From Pelagibius sp037652055 (GTDB lineage: Bacteria > Pseudomonadota > Alphaproteobacteria > Kiloniellales > Kiloniellaceae), in assembly GCF_037652055.1 (NCBI RefSeq), contig NZ_JBBKAH010000002.1, forward strand, positions 1,054,001 through 1,118,000: a DNA stretch of 64,000 nucleotides. The letters run 5' to 3'. The translations under genes and the position numbers were made by a program. Under the pieces are notes generated by a model. It saw nothing but the letters and a program-made list of their open reading frames with translations, was not told the DNA's origin and made no database searches. Each line of letters begins with the position of its first letter. Within the stretch, counting starts at the first letter, position 1. Below are positions 55,089-63,703 of the stretch, in pieces.

Positions 55089-55341
55089 GGTGGGTCGGCT
55101 TTCCTGGTTGGCGGCTATGGGCAGCCGGAATTAGCGTTTCTTGGCCCGGTTCTACCGGGCCGGTGGGGGCGTCTGCAATGCCCTCTGTGCCGGCGGTGCC
55201 ATCGCGTGCCTGTCCCCGGGCTTTCCGGGCGGCTGCAGAGCCGCAATTACCTTTTGACAGCGATGCACGATCATGGCAATTGCGACGCCCAGTCCCTGAG
55301 TTCCTTCCCTAAAACCGCAAGACCTTTGGAGGTACGCGCTG

Positions 55342-55704
55342 GTGGCAAATCCGAAGTGGGGAACCAAGCGCATCTGTCAGAGCTGTAGCGCCAAGTTCTA
55401 CGACCTGCAGAAGTCACCGATCATCTGCCCCTCCTGTGGCGCCGAATTCGACCCGGAGGCACTGCTGAAGTCGCGCCGCCCGCGTAGCGCCCCGAAGCCG
55501 GAGCCCGCGCCGAAGCCGAAGAAGCCCAAGGCTGCGCCGGCGAATGACGAGGATGGCGAGGATGTCGACGACGATTTCGAGATCGAGGATGACGAGGCCG
55601 ATGCCGCTGTCGGCGATTCCGATGACGACGACTTCATCGAGGACACCGAGGACCTGGGCGACGACGACGTGGCCGTCGTGGTCGAGGGAGAGGACGAAAC
55701 CTGA
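55342..55704 (+). CDS. TIGR02300 / FYDLN-acid family protein
   Basis: A 120-residue protein. The first 45 residues form a zinc ribbon, with CQSC and CPSC pairs around the namesake KFYDLQKSP motif. A lysine/proline-rich stretch follows, and the last 60 residues are almost all aspartate, glutamate and alanine. The family is confined to alphaproteobacteria and has no established function. The GTG start is preceded by GGAGG. It is divergent from aroA across 253 bp that include a TTGACA at 55254. Confidence 0.88.
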   Translation: MANPKWGTKRICQSCSAKFYDLQKSPIICPSCGAEFDPEALLKSRRPRSAPKPEPAPKPKKPKAAPANDEDGEDVDDDFEIEDDEADAAVGDSDDDDFIEDTEDLGDDDVAVVVEGEDET

Positions 55705-55948
55705 GGCTGCGGGGATCCAAAGCCTTTTCTGCGCTGCCGCGTTAGGCTTGGGGTAATCCTTCTCGCGGATACTCCGCCCGTCCTGCCGTCAAGGTTGGGC
55801 GGGGAGGGCGTTCCGGCAGGCGAAGGTTCCGGGGGCTTGAAGGGACATCGAATCCCCGCGAATTTTTCCTTGCCTTGATCCGGCGGGATACCTAATTTCC
55901 CGCATCACGCCGCCGGGCGACGTTTTTTGAGGCGCCGGCGGTTCCCAT

Positions 55949-56024
<76 letters not shown>

Positions 56025-56034
56025 GTTTCCAAAA

Positions 56035-56062
56035 CCCCCGGCCCAGCGGCCGGGGGTTTTTT
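56035..56062 (+). terminator. Rho-independent terminator after tRNA-Ala
   Basis: CCCCCGGCC and GGCCGGGGG form a perfect 9-bp stem with a CAGC loop, followed by six T residues. It starts 10 nt after the tRNA 3' end. Confidence 0.93.
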
Positions 56063-56158
56063 GCTTTCTGGGTCCCACGATCTTGCCCAAAGACGGGCTT
56101 TGCCCTATTCGAGGCATCCAACGCCAAGGCAAGCAACGACACAGCAGGGAGGTTTCGC

Positions 56159-57226
56159 GTGGCCCAGAAAAAGTACCGCATCGCCGTCATCCCCGGCGAC
56201 GGCATCGGTAAGGAAGTGATCCCCGAGGGCCAGCGCGCCGCCGAGGCGGTGGCCGGCCGGCACGGCTTTGCGATCGAATGGGAAGAGTTCGACTGGTCGT
56301 GCGAGCGCTATGCCGAGACCGGACGCATGATGCCGGAGGACGGCATCGCCCAGGTGAAGGAATTCGACGCGATCTACCTGGGCGCCGTCGGCTTTCCCGG
56401 CGTGGCCGACCATGTCTCCCTCTGGGGCCTGCTCATTCCGCTGCGCCGCGAGCTCGATCTCTACGCCAACGTGCGGCCGGTGCGCCTGCTGAAGGGCATG
56501 ACCTCGCCCCTGGCTGGACGAGGTCCCGAGGACATCGACTTCATCGTGGTACGCGAGAACGTGGAGGGCGAGTACTCCGACATCGGCGGGCGCTCCTATG
56601 GCGGCACCGATCAGGAGATGGCCTCCCAGCTTTCGGTGTTCACGCGCCGCGGCACCGACCGCATTCTGAAGTACGCCTTCGACCTGGCGGAAAAGAGGAA
56701 GCGCAAGCACGTGACCTCCGCCACCAAGTCCAACGGCATCGTCCACACCATGCCCTACTGGGACGAGCGGTTCGCGGCCATGGCGAAGAACTACCCCGCT
56801 GTGAAGACCGCGCAGTTCCACATCGACATCTTGACCGCGCACTTCGTGCAGCATCCGGACTGGTTCGATGTGGTCGTCGCCTCCAATCTCTTCGGCGACA
56901 TCCTTTCCGACCTCGGCCCGGCGATTGCCGGTTCGATCGGCATCGCGCCGGCGGCCAATCTCAATCCGCCGCGCGAGTTCCCCTCCCTCTTCGAGCCCGT
57001 GCATGGCTCGGCGCCGGACATTGCCGGCAAGGGCATCGCCAACCCGGTGGCCGCGGTGTGGACCGCCGCGATGATGCTCGACCACCTGGGCGAGGAAGCC
57101 GCTGCCAGGGAACTGGAGACCGCCATCGAAAGCGTGCTGGTCGACCCCAAGGCGCGCACCCGCGACCTCGGCGGCACGGCCGACACCCGCGGCTGCGGCC
57201 AGGCGATTCTGGAGGCCTTGGCCTAA
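56159..57226 (+). CDS. Tartrate dehydrogenase-like beta-decarboxylating dehydrogenase
   Basis: A 355-residue member of the isocitrate/isopropylmalate dehydrogenase family. IAVIPGDGIGKEVIPEG, FIVVRENVEGEYSDIGGRSY, TSATKSNGI and NLFGDILSDLGPAIAGSIGIAPAAN (the Mg-binding aspartates) are present. The GRSYGGTDQEMASQ segment and the WSCERYAETGRMMPEDG N-terminal region resemble tartrate dehydrogenase/D-malate dehydrogenase (TtuC/DmlA) rather than LeuB. It oxidises a 2-hydroxy diacid with NAD. The GTG start at 56159 follows GGGAGG. Isopropylmalate dehydrogenase is the alternative but less likely. Confidence 0.82.
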   Translation: MAQKKYRIAVIPGDGIGKEVIPEGQRAAEAVAGRHGFAIEWEEFDWSCERYAETGRMMPEDGIAQVKEFDAIYLGAVGFPGVADHVSLWGLLIPLRRELDLYANVRPVRLLKGMTSPLAGRGPEDIDFIVVRENVEGEYSDIGGRSYGGTDQEMASQLSVFTRRGTDRILKYAFDLAEKRKRKHVTSATKSNGIVHTMPYWDERFAAMAKNYPAVKTAQFHIDILTAHFVQHPDWFDVVVASNLFGDILSDLGPAIAGSIGIAPAANLNPPREFPSLFEPVHGSAPDIAGKGIANPVAAVWTAAMMLDHLGEEAAARELETAIESVLVDPKARTRDLGGTADTRGCGQAILEALA

Positions 57227-57314
57227 TTAAGTCCTGGCGTAATGCGCGCGACTTGACTTTGCCCCTACTGGAAGGGGGAGTCTGCCCGGCCCGGATGAAG
57301 CGGCGGATAGGAAG

Positions 57315-57776
57315 ATGGCGAAGAAACCGAGCTGGCTCATCGTCGGATTGGCGCTGCTGATCGCCGGCGGCGCCGGGGCGTATTATATGTTCACCGGCAG
57401 CGGCGCCGCCGCGGGCATCGATCCGCACAACCGCACGAAGGTGGCGCTGGGAGAACGGCTGTACGCTGACAACTGCGCCGCCTGCCATGGGTCGCAACTC
57501 GAGGGTCAGGCCGACTGGCGCCAGCGCCTGCCGAACGGCCGGCTGCCGGCGCCGCCGCACGACGCGAGCGGCCACACCTGGCACCATCCCGACGCTCAGC
57601 TCTTCGCGCTCACCAAGTATGGCCCGGCGGCCATCGTCGGTGGCGGCTATCAAAGCGATATGCCGGCCTACGAGGGCACGCTGAGCGACGCCGAGATCTG
57701 GGCCGTGCTGTCTTATATAAAGAGCCGATGGCCCGCGGAAATACAGGCTCGACACGACCAGATCTCCCGGCAATAG
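57315..57776 (+). CDS. Membrane-anchored class I cytochrome c
   Basis: A 153-residue protein with an uncleaved or signal-anchor N-terminal helix (about 7-27), then a periplasmic c-type domain with one haem site CAACH (about residues 55-59). A plausible axial methionine lies in SDMPAY, and GTLSDAEIWAVLSYIKSRWP is the final helix. It probably carries electrons in the periplasm. The ATG has AGGA upstream. The partner is unknown; no oxidase genes are nearby. Confidence 0.85.
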   Translation: MAKKPSWLIVGLALLIAGGAGAYYMFTGSGAAAGIDPHNRTKVALGERLYADNCAACHGSQLEGQADWRQRLPNGRLPAPPHDASGHTWHHPDAQLFALTKYGPAAIVGGGYQSDMPAYEGTLSDAEIWAVLSYIKSRWPAEIQARHDQISRQ

Positions 57777-57970
57777 GTCCGCGCGACGCGTCCTGCCGGA
57801 GGGTGTGGGAAAACTCACGGACGCGGTGATCCCGTCATGCTCTGATGCTTCCTGCCTGGGGACGGCAAGGCTTCGCGGTATCGCGGAACCGAGTTCCCCG
57901 AGGAGCGTTATCCTTTGTGCTGAGGGGCGTAGCGCCCGGATGCTGATGGTGAAAGCGAGGTAGGCGAGCC

Positions 57971-58684
57971 GTGAACATCTACGAATGCATGAAGGCTGAT
58001 CGTCGCGGGCAGCACGAGTTGGCGACGCGCATCCTGGAGACTGCGGACGGCAGTTGCGAGATGCAAAGCCTGTTCGATGAGCTCTGTGATGCGGTGGAGT
58101 CAAGTGCCGCTGCCGAAGAGCAGACTTTCTATGCCGATCTCCTCGCATTCCCCGATGGCCGCACACTGGTGCAGCGCAGTGTCGTAGCACATGATGAGAC
58201 TGTCATGCTGCTCGACGCCCTCGCGGACAGGGAGTTCTGCACGGCGTCCTGGCTGACTGACTTTGCCCGTCTGGCGTCTGTCCTGGAGCGCCGTTGCAGC
58301 AGCGAAGAGACCGAGACCTTCGCCCTGGCCGATTCACTGATCGAGCCGGGGCGGGCGGCGAGGCTAGGCGAGCGTTATGCCGAAGCGAAACGCCAGTGGC
58401 TCGCAACCTATGGACGCCAGATGCCCACAACGATTCCGTCAAGGCAGCCCGCATCGCAATCCGCGTTGGTGCACGCCGGCTCTGTCGGCGTCACGGCGAG
58501 CCGCCGGCAGTCTGCTAGGTTCTGCCTGCGCGGTCGCCCGTCGATCTGGCTCAATCGGATCGGCAGGCCGCTGCGGGCGGCAAGAAGGTCGCGTTGGCCG
58601 ATGGCCACCCATGTCTATGAGGCGTCCTCGACAATCCCCGACGGTGCGTCGGGGTGGCGGCCAAAACGTCCGCGCAACGGCTGA
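57971..58684 (+). CDS. Degenerate hemerythrin-like protein
   Basis: The first 160 or so of 237 residues resemble a bacterial hemerythrin HHE domain (MNIYECMKADRRGQHELATRI, EEQTFYADLL, AHDETVMLLDAL, EETETFALAD). Several expected iron ligands are missing: the DH of helix 1 reads DR, and the histidine of HxxxEE is absent. The last 75 residues are arginine/serine-rich and unlike any domain I know, and the DNA there contains a perfect hairpin, so a frameshift or read-through tail is possible. The GTG start has GAGG upstream. Iron binding is doubtful. Confidence 0.55.
   Translation: MNIYECMKADRRGQHELATRILETADGSCEMQSLFDELCDAVESSAAAEEQTFYADLLAFPDGRTLVQRSVVAHDETVMLLDALADREFCTASWLTDFARLASVLERRCSSEETETFALADSLIEPGRAARLGERYAEAKRQWLATYGRQMPTTIPSRQPASQSALVHAGSVGVTASRRQSARFCLRGRPSIWLNRIGRPLRAARRSRWPMATHVYEASSTIPDGASGWRPKRPRNG
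58636..58654. terminator. Perfect 8-bp hairpin near the end of the hemerythrin-like gene
   Basis: CCCCGACG and CGTCGGGG flank a 3-nt loop, inside the last codons of the open frame. There is no T-tract. Its location inside a supposed coding tail is unusual. Confidence 0.4.
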
Positions 58685-58840
58685 CACGGGGGCTTGGCCC
58701 CTGACCCTGACCTCCGGGGCTGTCACAAATCCTTATCTCAAGCGTCACGCGCCGGACATCGCCGGCACCTAGCCTCGCGAAGACGCACGGAGTCCTTCCG
58801 CGCCGCTTCTTCTCGCGTATTTTGGATAGGGGATTTCACG

Positions 58841-60160
58841 ATGAACCGACGCGCGCTTGTGCTGGCCGGGCTGATCGCCTTCGGCCCGGCGGCTTCCGCC
58901 TTCGCCATGGATATGAAACTGCTGGTTACCAACGATCCGCTTGCCACCTGGCGCACGGTGACCTACCCGGGCGGAAAGACGTCAGCCTTCACCATCGGCC
59001 TAGGCTCTGCCGCCTTCCGTCATCCGGGTGACCCGGCCAACGTCATCTATGTCGCCTCCGACCGCGGCCCGAACTTCACCTGCGGGGACGCCAAGACGAT
59101 CATGGGTGAAGCAAGCCAGGCGCTGTGCACGGACGTGAAGGGCGCCCGCTTCTACCCGACACCGGACTATACGCCGTCGATCTACCGTTTGGAGCTCGAC
59201 CCGGCCAGCGGCACTTTCGCGGTGAAGGACGTGATCTCCCTGAAGACCGCCTCGGGCCGCGCCATTACGGGCCTGCTGAACCCGCAGAGCGTCGCCAAGA
59301 CGGACCAGGGCCTCGACGCGCAGGGCAACAAGCTTGCCTACGATCCCAATACCGTCGACGCCGAGGGCCTGGTGAAACTCTCCGACGGCAGCTTCTGGAT
59401 GGGTGAGGAGATGGGCCCCTCGGTGCTGCACGTGGCACCCGACGGGCGCATCGTGAAGCGCATCGTGCCGGCCGATGCCGTCGCCGACTACAAGGACGCA
59501 GACACTGAGATTGTCGGCGGCCTGCCTGCCATCCTCTCGAAGCGCCAGGCCAATCGCGGCATCGAATCCATGGCCGTCTCGCCGGACGAGAAGTTCCTCT
59601 ACTTCATCCTGCAGAACCCGCTCGCCAATCCCGATGCCAAGGCCTACGCGCAGGCGAAGAACACACGCCTGTTCAAGATGGAGCGTGACAGCGCCCGGCT
59701 GGTCGGCGAGTACGTCTACCAGTTGGACGATCCGCAGAGCTTCGCGCTGGATCCTTCCGACAAGCAGAACGCGCCGCGCATCTCCGAGATGGCGGCGATC
59801 GGCCCCGACCGCCTGCTGGTGCTGGAGCGCACTGACGCCACCACCAAGCTGCACGAAGTCTCGCTGGCCGGTGCCACCAATATCCTTTCCAGCAAGTGGG
59901 ACGATGCGGCGACCAGTCCCAGCCTGGAGCTCAGCAACGACCTTGCCGGCACCGGCGTCACGCCGCTCGCCAAGACGCTGCGTTTCGACACGGCGCGCGA
60001 TTTTCCGGAGGCGCCGGTAAAGTTGGAAGGCATAGCTTTTCTGGGTGACGGCACCATGGCCCTCATCAATGACAACGACTTCGGCATCACCGGTGATGCG
60101 ACCAAGGTGCTATTGGTCGGCGGCGCGGTGAAGGCCGATACTGCCGTTTATACGGACTAG
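58841..60160 (+). CDS. Secreted esterase-like activity of phytase family protein
   Basis: A 439-residue protein with a cleavable signal peptide (MNRRALVLAGLIAFGPAASAFA). It shows the repeated beta-propeller strands of the PF13449 family: VIYVASDRGPNF, AEGLVKLSDGSFWMGEEMGPSVLHV, GIESMAVSPDEKFLYFILQ and LEGIAFLGDGTMALINDNDFG. The family is described as phytase-like phosphoesterase or esterase; acidic and asparagine residues probably bind calcium. It is exported to the periplasm or outside. The ATG at 58841 follows AGGGG, and a strong terminator lies downstream. Confidence 0.85.
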   Translation: MNRRALVLAGLIAFGPAASAFAMDMKLLVTNDPLATWRTVTYPGGKTSAFTIGLGSAAFRHPGDPANVIYVASDRGPNFTCGDAKTIMGEASQALCTDVKGARFYPTPDYTPSIYRLELDPASGTFAVKDVISLKTASGRAITGLLNPQSVAKTDQGLDAQGNKLAYDPNTVDAEGLVKLSDGSFWMGEEMGPSVLHVAPDGRIVKRIVPADAVADYKDADTEIVGGLPAILSKRQANRGIESMAVSPDEKFLYFILQNPLANPDAKAYAQAKNTRLFKMERDSARLVGEYVYQLDDPQSFALDPSDKQNAPRISEMAAIGPDRLLVLERTDATTKLHEVSLAGATNILSSKWDDAATSPSLELSNDLAGTGVTPLAKTLRFDTARDFPEAPVKLEGIAFLGDGTMALINDNDFGITGDATKVLLVGGAVKADTAVYTD

Positions 60161-60235
60161 GTCCGTTTCGTTCCCCGCGGCCTGCGGGGGACAGGCGTTC
60201 TCCGAAAGCCTCCCTATGGGCCCGGCCCTTTCGCT

Positions 60236-60262
60236 TGGGGCCTGTAACCTGGGGCCTGTAAC
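60236..60262 (+). repeat. 13-bp tandem direct repeat
   Basis: TGGGGCCTGTAAC occurs at 60236-60248 and 60250-60262, giving a 14-bp period in the intergenic region after the phytase-like gene and just before its terminator. No function is evident. Confidence 0.8.
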
Positions 60263-60267
60263 TTGCC

Positions 60268-60304
60268 GGCCGGCACCGCTACCCGCGGTGCCGGCCTTTC
60301 TCTT
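60268..60304 (+). terminator. Rho-independent terminator
   Basis: GGCCGGCACCGC and GCGGTGCCGGCC form a perfect 12-bp stem with a 5-nt loop, followed by TTTCTCTT. It serves the phytase-like gene, 108 bp upstream. Confidence 0.85.
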
Positions 60305-60382
60305 GCAGGCCTCCCTTTGACGCCCATTTCGTTTCGGCGAGCCGCTCGGTTAGACTGAGGGCCATTCTTCGCCGGAGAGAGC

Positions 60383-61168
60383 ATGTCGCGCATCGTCGCT
60401 GAAACCACGCACTGGCAGCCAGCGCCGCGTCCGCTGGACGCCGGGCGCGCGGTCTTTGCCATCGGCGACGTGCATGCCCATGCTGACCATCTCTGGGCCC
60501 TGCATGAACGCATTGCTGGCATCATTGCCCTCGAACTGGCCGAGTCGCAGGCGGCGGGGCAGGTATCCGTGGTGTGGCTGGGCGACTACGTCGATCGTGG
60601 TTGGCAGCCACTGCAGGCCCTCGACCTCGTGGCCGCCGGGCTCGGCCTGCCCGATGTCGAGGAGATCCGCCTGATCGGCAACCACGAGGTCTATCTGATC
60701 GAGGCGGCGACCGGCGAGGACCTCAGCCTACCGCGCCTGCTCAACTGGTGGCGCTTCGGCGGCGAGGAGACGCTGAAAACCCTGGCCCCAGACGCGCGCA
60801 TCGAGGAGCCGGCCGAGCTGGCAGCGGCGCTTGCGGACAGCCTGGGAGGGGAACGGCTCGCCTTCCTGCAGGGGCTCGCCCTGCAGCATCGCATCGGCGA
60901 CTACCTCTTCGTTCATGCCGGGATCAGCCCGGAACGGCCGCTTGGGGCGCAAACCGAACAGGATCTGCTGTGGATCCGCGAACCCTTTCTCAGCGGCCGC
61001 GACTGGCCGCACCCGGTCACCGTGGTGCACGGTCACACACCGGAAGGGCCGACGGCGCTTCCCCACCGCATCGGCGTCGACAGCGGGGTGTTCGCCAGTG
61101 GTCGGCTCAGCGCGGTGGAGTTGCGCGGTGACCGCCTGCGTTTCATCTCGACCCAGGAAGAGGCTTGA
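60383..61168 (+). CDS. PPP-family metallophosphoesterase
   Basis: A 261-residue calcineurin-like phosphatase. The metal-binding motifs appear in order: FAIGDVHAHADH, VWLGDYVDRGW, LIGNHEVYL and VHAGISPERP, then VVHGHTPEG. This GDxH...GDxVDRG...GNHE set is shared by bacterial Ser/Thr phosphatases and diadenosine tetraphosphatase (ApaH-like) enzymes. It is cytosolic, without a signal peptide. The ATG follows GGAGAGA. The substrate cannot be told from sequence. Confidence 0.88.
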   Translation: MSRIVAETTHWQPAPRPLDAGRAVFAIGDVHAHADHLWALHERIAGIIALELAESQAAGQVSVVWLGDYVDRGWQPLQALDLVAAGLGLPDVEEIRLIGNHEVYLIEAATGEDLSLPRLLNWWRFGGEETLKTLAPDARIEEPAELAAALADSLGGERLAFLQGLALQHRIGDYLFVHAGISPERPLGAQTEQDLLWIREPFLSGRDWPHPVTVVHGHTPEGPTALPHRIGVDSGVFASGRLSAVELRGDRLRFISTQEEA

Positions 61169-61341
61169 TTCGTCAAGCCGCTGCGAGGTTTGTTGGTTAA
61201 AGAATGCTTTCCCTAAGGGCGCCTCTTAAGCAAGCCCTAAGGGTATTCGGCTAGAGTTTTCGACGATTCCGCCCGCTTTCCTCGATCACCGTTTGTTCGG
61301 TCACCTAGGGGGCTCTGCGGTAGGTCACGGAAAGGCAGGGG

Positions 61342-63048
61342 ATGGTCCAGGCCAAGGAAAACCGCGAAGTCGATGTGGTTCTGAGCGAGGCCGAGCAGTT
61401 GCGCGAGCAGCGCGACCGCTTCCTTGCCTTTGCCTTCGCCGCCTCGGACCTGCTGCTCGAGATCGGCGACGACAGCCTGATCCGCTATGCCGTGGGCGCC
61501 ACCAACCAGCTGCTTGGCGGCCCGCCCAAGGCGGTGATCGGCCAGGGCTGGCTGGAGATCTTTGCCGAGGAGGACCGCTCGCTGCTGGTCGCCAAGATCG
61601 GCGCCCTCACGCCGGGCAAGCGCTGCGGCCCGATCCTGGTGTCGATCCACCCGCCGGGCTTGTCCGCCACTCAGCGCAAGCCACTGCGGGTGGTGTTCAA
61701 CGCTTGCCGTATTCCCGACCACGAGGACGTCATCTACTGCACCTTGACGGTCGCCAGCATCGGGCTTGCCAAGGCGGCGCGTGCCGATGCGTCACGCACC
61801 GACAACGGATTGCTGCGCCGCAAGGCCTTCGAGGAGGCTGCGGTAGAGACCCTGGAGGCGGCACGCGCGTCCGGCCAGGACGTCGAGATCACCTTTATCG
61901 AGTTCGTCGGCGCCGCCGGCTTCCGCGAGCGCCTGGGTAGCGACCGTTGGCAGGCCTTCTACGCCGATGCCGGGACCGTCATGCGCAGCGGTGCCATCGA
62001 CGCCGACGCCGCCGGCGCCATCGCCGAAGACCGCTTCAGCATCGTCCACGAGGCCGGCGCCGACGTCGGTGTCGAGGTGCGCCGCCAACTCGCCGAACTG
62101 GCCCGCGCCTTCGACCCCCAGGGTGCCGGGCTGGAGGTTGAGCAGGCCACGGTCACCGCTTCCAGCGAGGAACTCACCAGCGAGGAAGCGGCCCAGGCCC
62201 TTGTCTATACCATCAACAAGATGGCCTCGAAGGGCACCGGCAGCCTCGGCGTGGCCAGCCTGGCGGTTTCCTTCCACGAGCAGGTGATGGAAACCCAGGA
62301 CCGCATTACCGCCTTCAAGGCGGTGGTTGCCGCCAACAAGTTCGATTTCGCTTTCCAGCCCATCGTCGACCTGGAATCCCGGGAGATCTCGCATTTCGAG
62401 GCGCTGACCCGCTTCGCCCACGGCGAATCGCCGTACCAGACCATCGTCTTTGCCGAGAACGTCGGCCTCATCCAGGACTTCGACCTCGCCTGCTGCCGGC
62501 GCGCCATCGCCTTCATGGCCGAGCGGGCCGCGAGCACGCCGGTGAATCTGGCGGTCAATCTTTCGGGGCTGTCGCTGCAGAACGACGTCTTCGTCGACAC
62601 CCTTATGGGCCTCTTGCGCCAGCACAGTGGCTTGGCCGGCCGCCTGCTTTTCGAGGCCACCGAATCCTCGCGCATGCACGACCTGGAACGTGTCGCCCGT
62701 GTATTCAACGCCATGAAGAGTCAGGGCTTTTCCATGTGCCTGGATGATTTCGGTGCCGGTGCCGCGTCTTTCCAGTACCTGCGCGCGCTCGAGGTCGACT
62801 ACGTGAAGATCGATGGCACCTACACCCGCCGGCTGCTGACCTCCGACCGTGACGGTCTGATGCTGCGCAACCTTTGCGATCTCTGCGCCGACCTCAAGAT
62901 CAAGACCATCGCCGAGATGGTTGAACTCGACGACCAAGTGGCAAAACTGCGCAGCCTCGGCGTCCACATGGGCCAGGGCTACCTCTTGGGCCGTCCGGCG
63001 CCGCAACCGGTCTTTGCCGGCACCGCGGCGAGCCGCGTCCGACGCTAG
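61342..63048 (+). CDS. EAL-domain cyclic-di-GMP phosphodiesterase-like protein
   Basis: A 568-residue soluble protein. An N-terminal PAS-like region (about 25-145) is followed by a divergent central part and a C-terminal EAL domain. Catalytic elements are largely kept: EAL within HFEALTRF (Glu353), NLAVNLSG, FEATESS, CLDDFGAGAASF, DYVKIDG and GQGYLLGRP. The usual AEGVE reads AEMVE, keeping its glutamate. It probably degrades c-di-GMP or binds it as a receptor. No GGDEF signature is visible in the middle region. It stands alone. Confidence 0.85.
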   Translation: MVQAKENREVDVVLSEAEQLREQRDRFLAFAFAASDLLLEIGDDSLIRYAVGATNQLLGGPPKAVIGQGWLEIFAEEDRSLLVAKIGALTPGKRCGPILVSIHPPGLSATQRKPLRVVFNACRIPDHEDVIYCTLTVASIGLAKAARADASRTDNGLLRRKAFEEAAVETLEAARASGQDVEITFIEFVGAAGFRERLGSDRWQAFYADAGTVMRSGAIDADAAGAIAEDRFSIVHEAGADVGVEVRRQLAELARAFDPQGAGLEVEQATVTASSEELTSEEAAQALVYTINKMASKGTGSLGVASLAVSFHEQVMETQDRITAFKAVVAANKFDFAFQPIVDLESREISHFEALTRFAHGESPYQTIVFAENVGLIQDFDLACCRRAIAFMAERAASTPVNLAVNLSGLSLQNDVFVDTLMGLLRQHSGLAGRLLFEATESSRMHDLERVARVFNAMKSQGFSMCLDDFGAGAASFQYLRALEVDYVKIDGTYTRRLLTSDRDGLMLRNLCDLCADLKIKTIAEMVELDDQVAKLRSLGVHMGQGYLLGRPAPQPVFAGTAASRVRR

Positions 63049-63068
63049 CGTGCATTTCGGCGTTATGC

Positions 63069-63099
63069 GGCCGGAACGCTTCAACGTGCGGTTCCGGCC
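63069..63099 (+). terminator. Candidate terminator after the EAL gene
   Basis: GGCCGGAAC (63069-63077) and GTTCCGGCC (63091-63099) form a perfect 9-bp stem 20 bp beyond the stop. No T-tract follows, and the hsp20 promoter begins 6 bp later. Confidence 0.5.
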
Positions 63100-63104
63100 C
63101 CCCG

Positions 63105-63133
63105 CTTGATTGGGCGGCGGGGAGCCCCCATTT
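63105..63133 (+). promoter_or_regulatory. Sigma-32 (RpoH)-type heat-shock promoter of hsp20
   Basis: CTTGATT (63105-63111), a 14-bp spacer and CCCCATTT (63126-63133) closely match the heat-shock consensus CTTGAAA-N(11-16)-CCCCATNT. A start near 63139 would give hsp20 a leader of about 105 nt. Confidence 0.78.
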
Positions 63134-63211
63134 TAACTAGTGGCGGCGCCGCTTTTTGGGCCGCTGGCGGACGGAGGGCCCAGGCGGGTATCCGGATCCG
63201 TGTAACAAGCA

Positions 63212-63234
63212 GCCTTGCTCAAGAAGGAGGAGGC
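63212..63234 (+). promoter_or_regulatory. ROSE-like RNA thermometer hairpin masking the hsp20 ribosome-binding site
   Basis: In the leader, GCCTTGCTC (63212-63220) pairs with GAGGAGGC (63227-63234) if G63217 is bulged out, across a 6-nt AAGAAG loop. The right arm is the Shine-Dalgarno sequence, ending 10 nt before the ATG. A UUGCU with a bulged G opposite AGGA is the conserved core of ROSE thermometers, known upstream of small heat-shock genes in rhizobia. Weak pairing would melt on heating and allow translation. Confidence 0.7.
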
Positions 63235-63243
63235 ATCCGTTCG

Positions 63244-63702
63244 ATGACGCGCTTGTCCCTTTTCAACAGCCCGCTCCTGCTCGGTTTCGAGCAGTTCGAG
63301 CAGGCCATCGACCGCATCTCCAAGACGGCCGAAGGCTACCCCCCTTACAATGTTGAGCAGCTCGGGGAAAACCGGCTGCGCATCACGTTGGCTGTGGCCG
63401 GATTCACCGACGACGACCTCTCCGTGCAGATCGAGGATCGCCAGTTGGTCATCCGCGGCAAGCAGGCTGACGAACACGACCGAGTCTACCTGCACCGTGG
63501 TATCGCGGCGCGGCAATTCCAGCGCAGCTTCGTACTGGCCGAAGGCATCGAGATCACCGGCGCCCGGCTGGAAAGCGGATTGCTGCATATCGAGCTCGAA
63601 CGCCCGGTCGTCCAGCCTGAGGTGCGCACCATCAAGATCGTGACGCAGGATGGCACAGACGGCAAGGGATCGGTCATCGAAGGTTTTGGATCGGAGGACT
63701 AA
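63244..63702 (+). CDS. Small heat-shock protein, Hsp20 family
   Basis: A 152-residue alpha-crystallin-domain chaperone close to IbpA/HspH-type proteins of alphaproteobacteria. The N-terminal PLLLGFEQFEQAIDRISK is typical, the core begins at YPPYNVEQLGENRLRITLAVAGF, and HRGIAARQFQRSFVLAEGIE and GLLHIELER (the beta-9 GxL strand) follow. It holds unfolding proteins under heat stress. The ATG at 63244 lies after AGGAGGAGG. Promoter and leader both look heat-responsive. The next gene starts 2 nt after its stop. Confidence 0.95.
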   Translation: MTRLSLFNSPLLLGFEQFEQAIDRISKTAEGYPPYNVEQLGENRLRITLAVAGFTDDDLSVQIEDRQLVIRGKQADEHDRVYLHRGIAARQFQRSFVLAEGIEITGARLESGLLHIELERPVVQPEVRTIKIVTQDGTDGKGSVIEGFGSED

Positions 63703-63703
63703 T

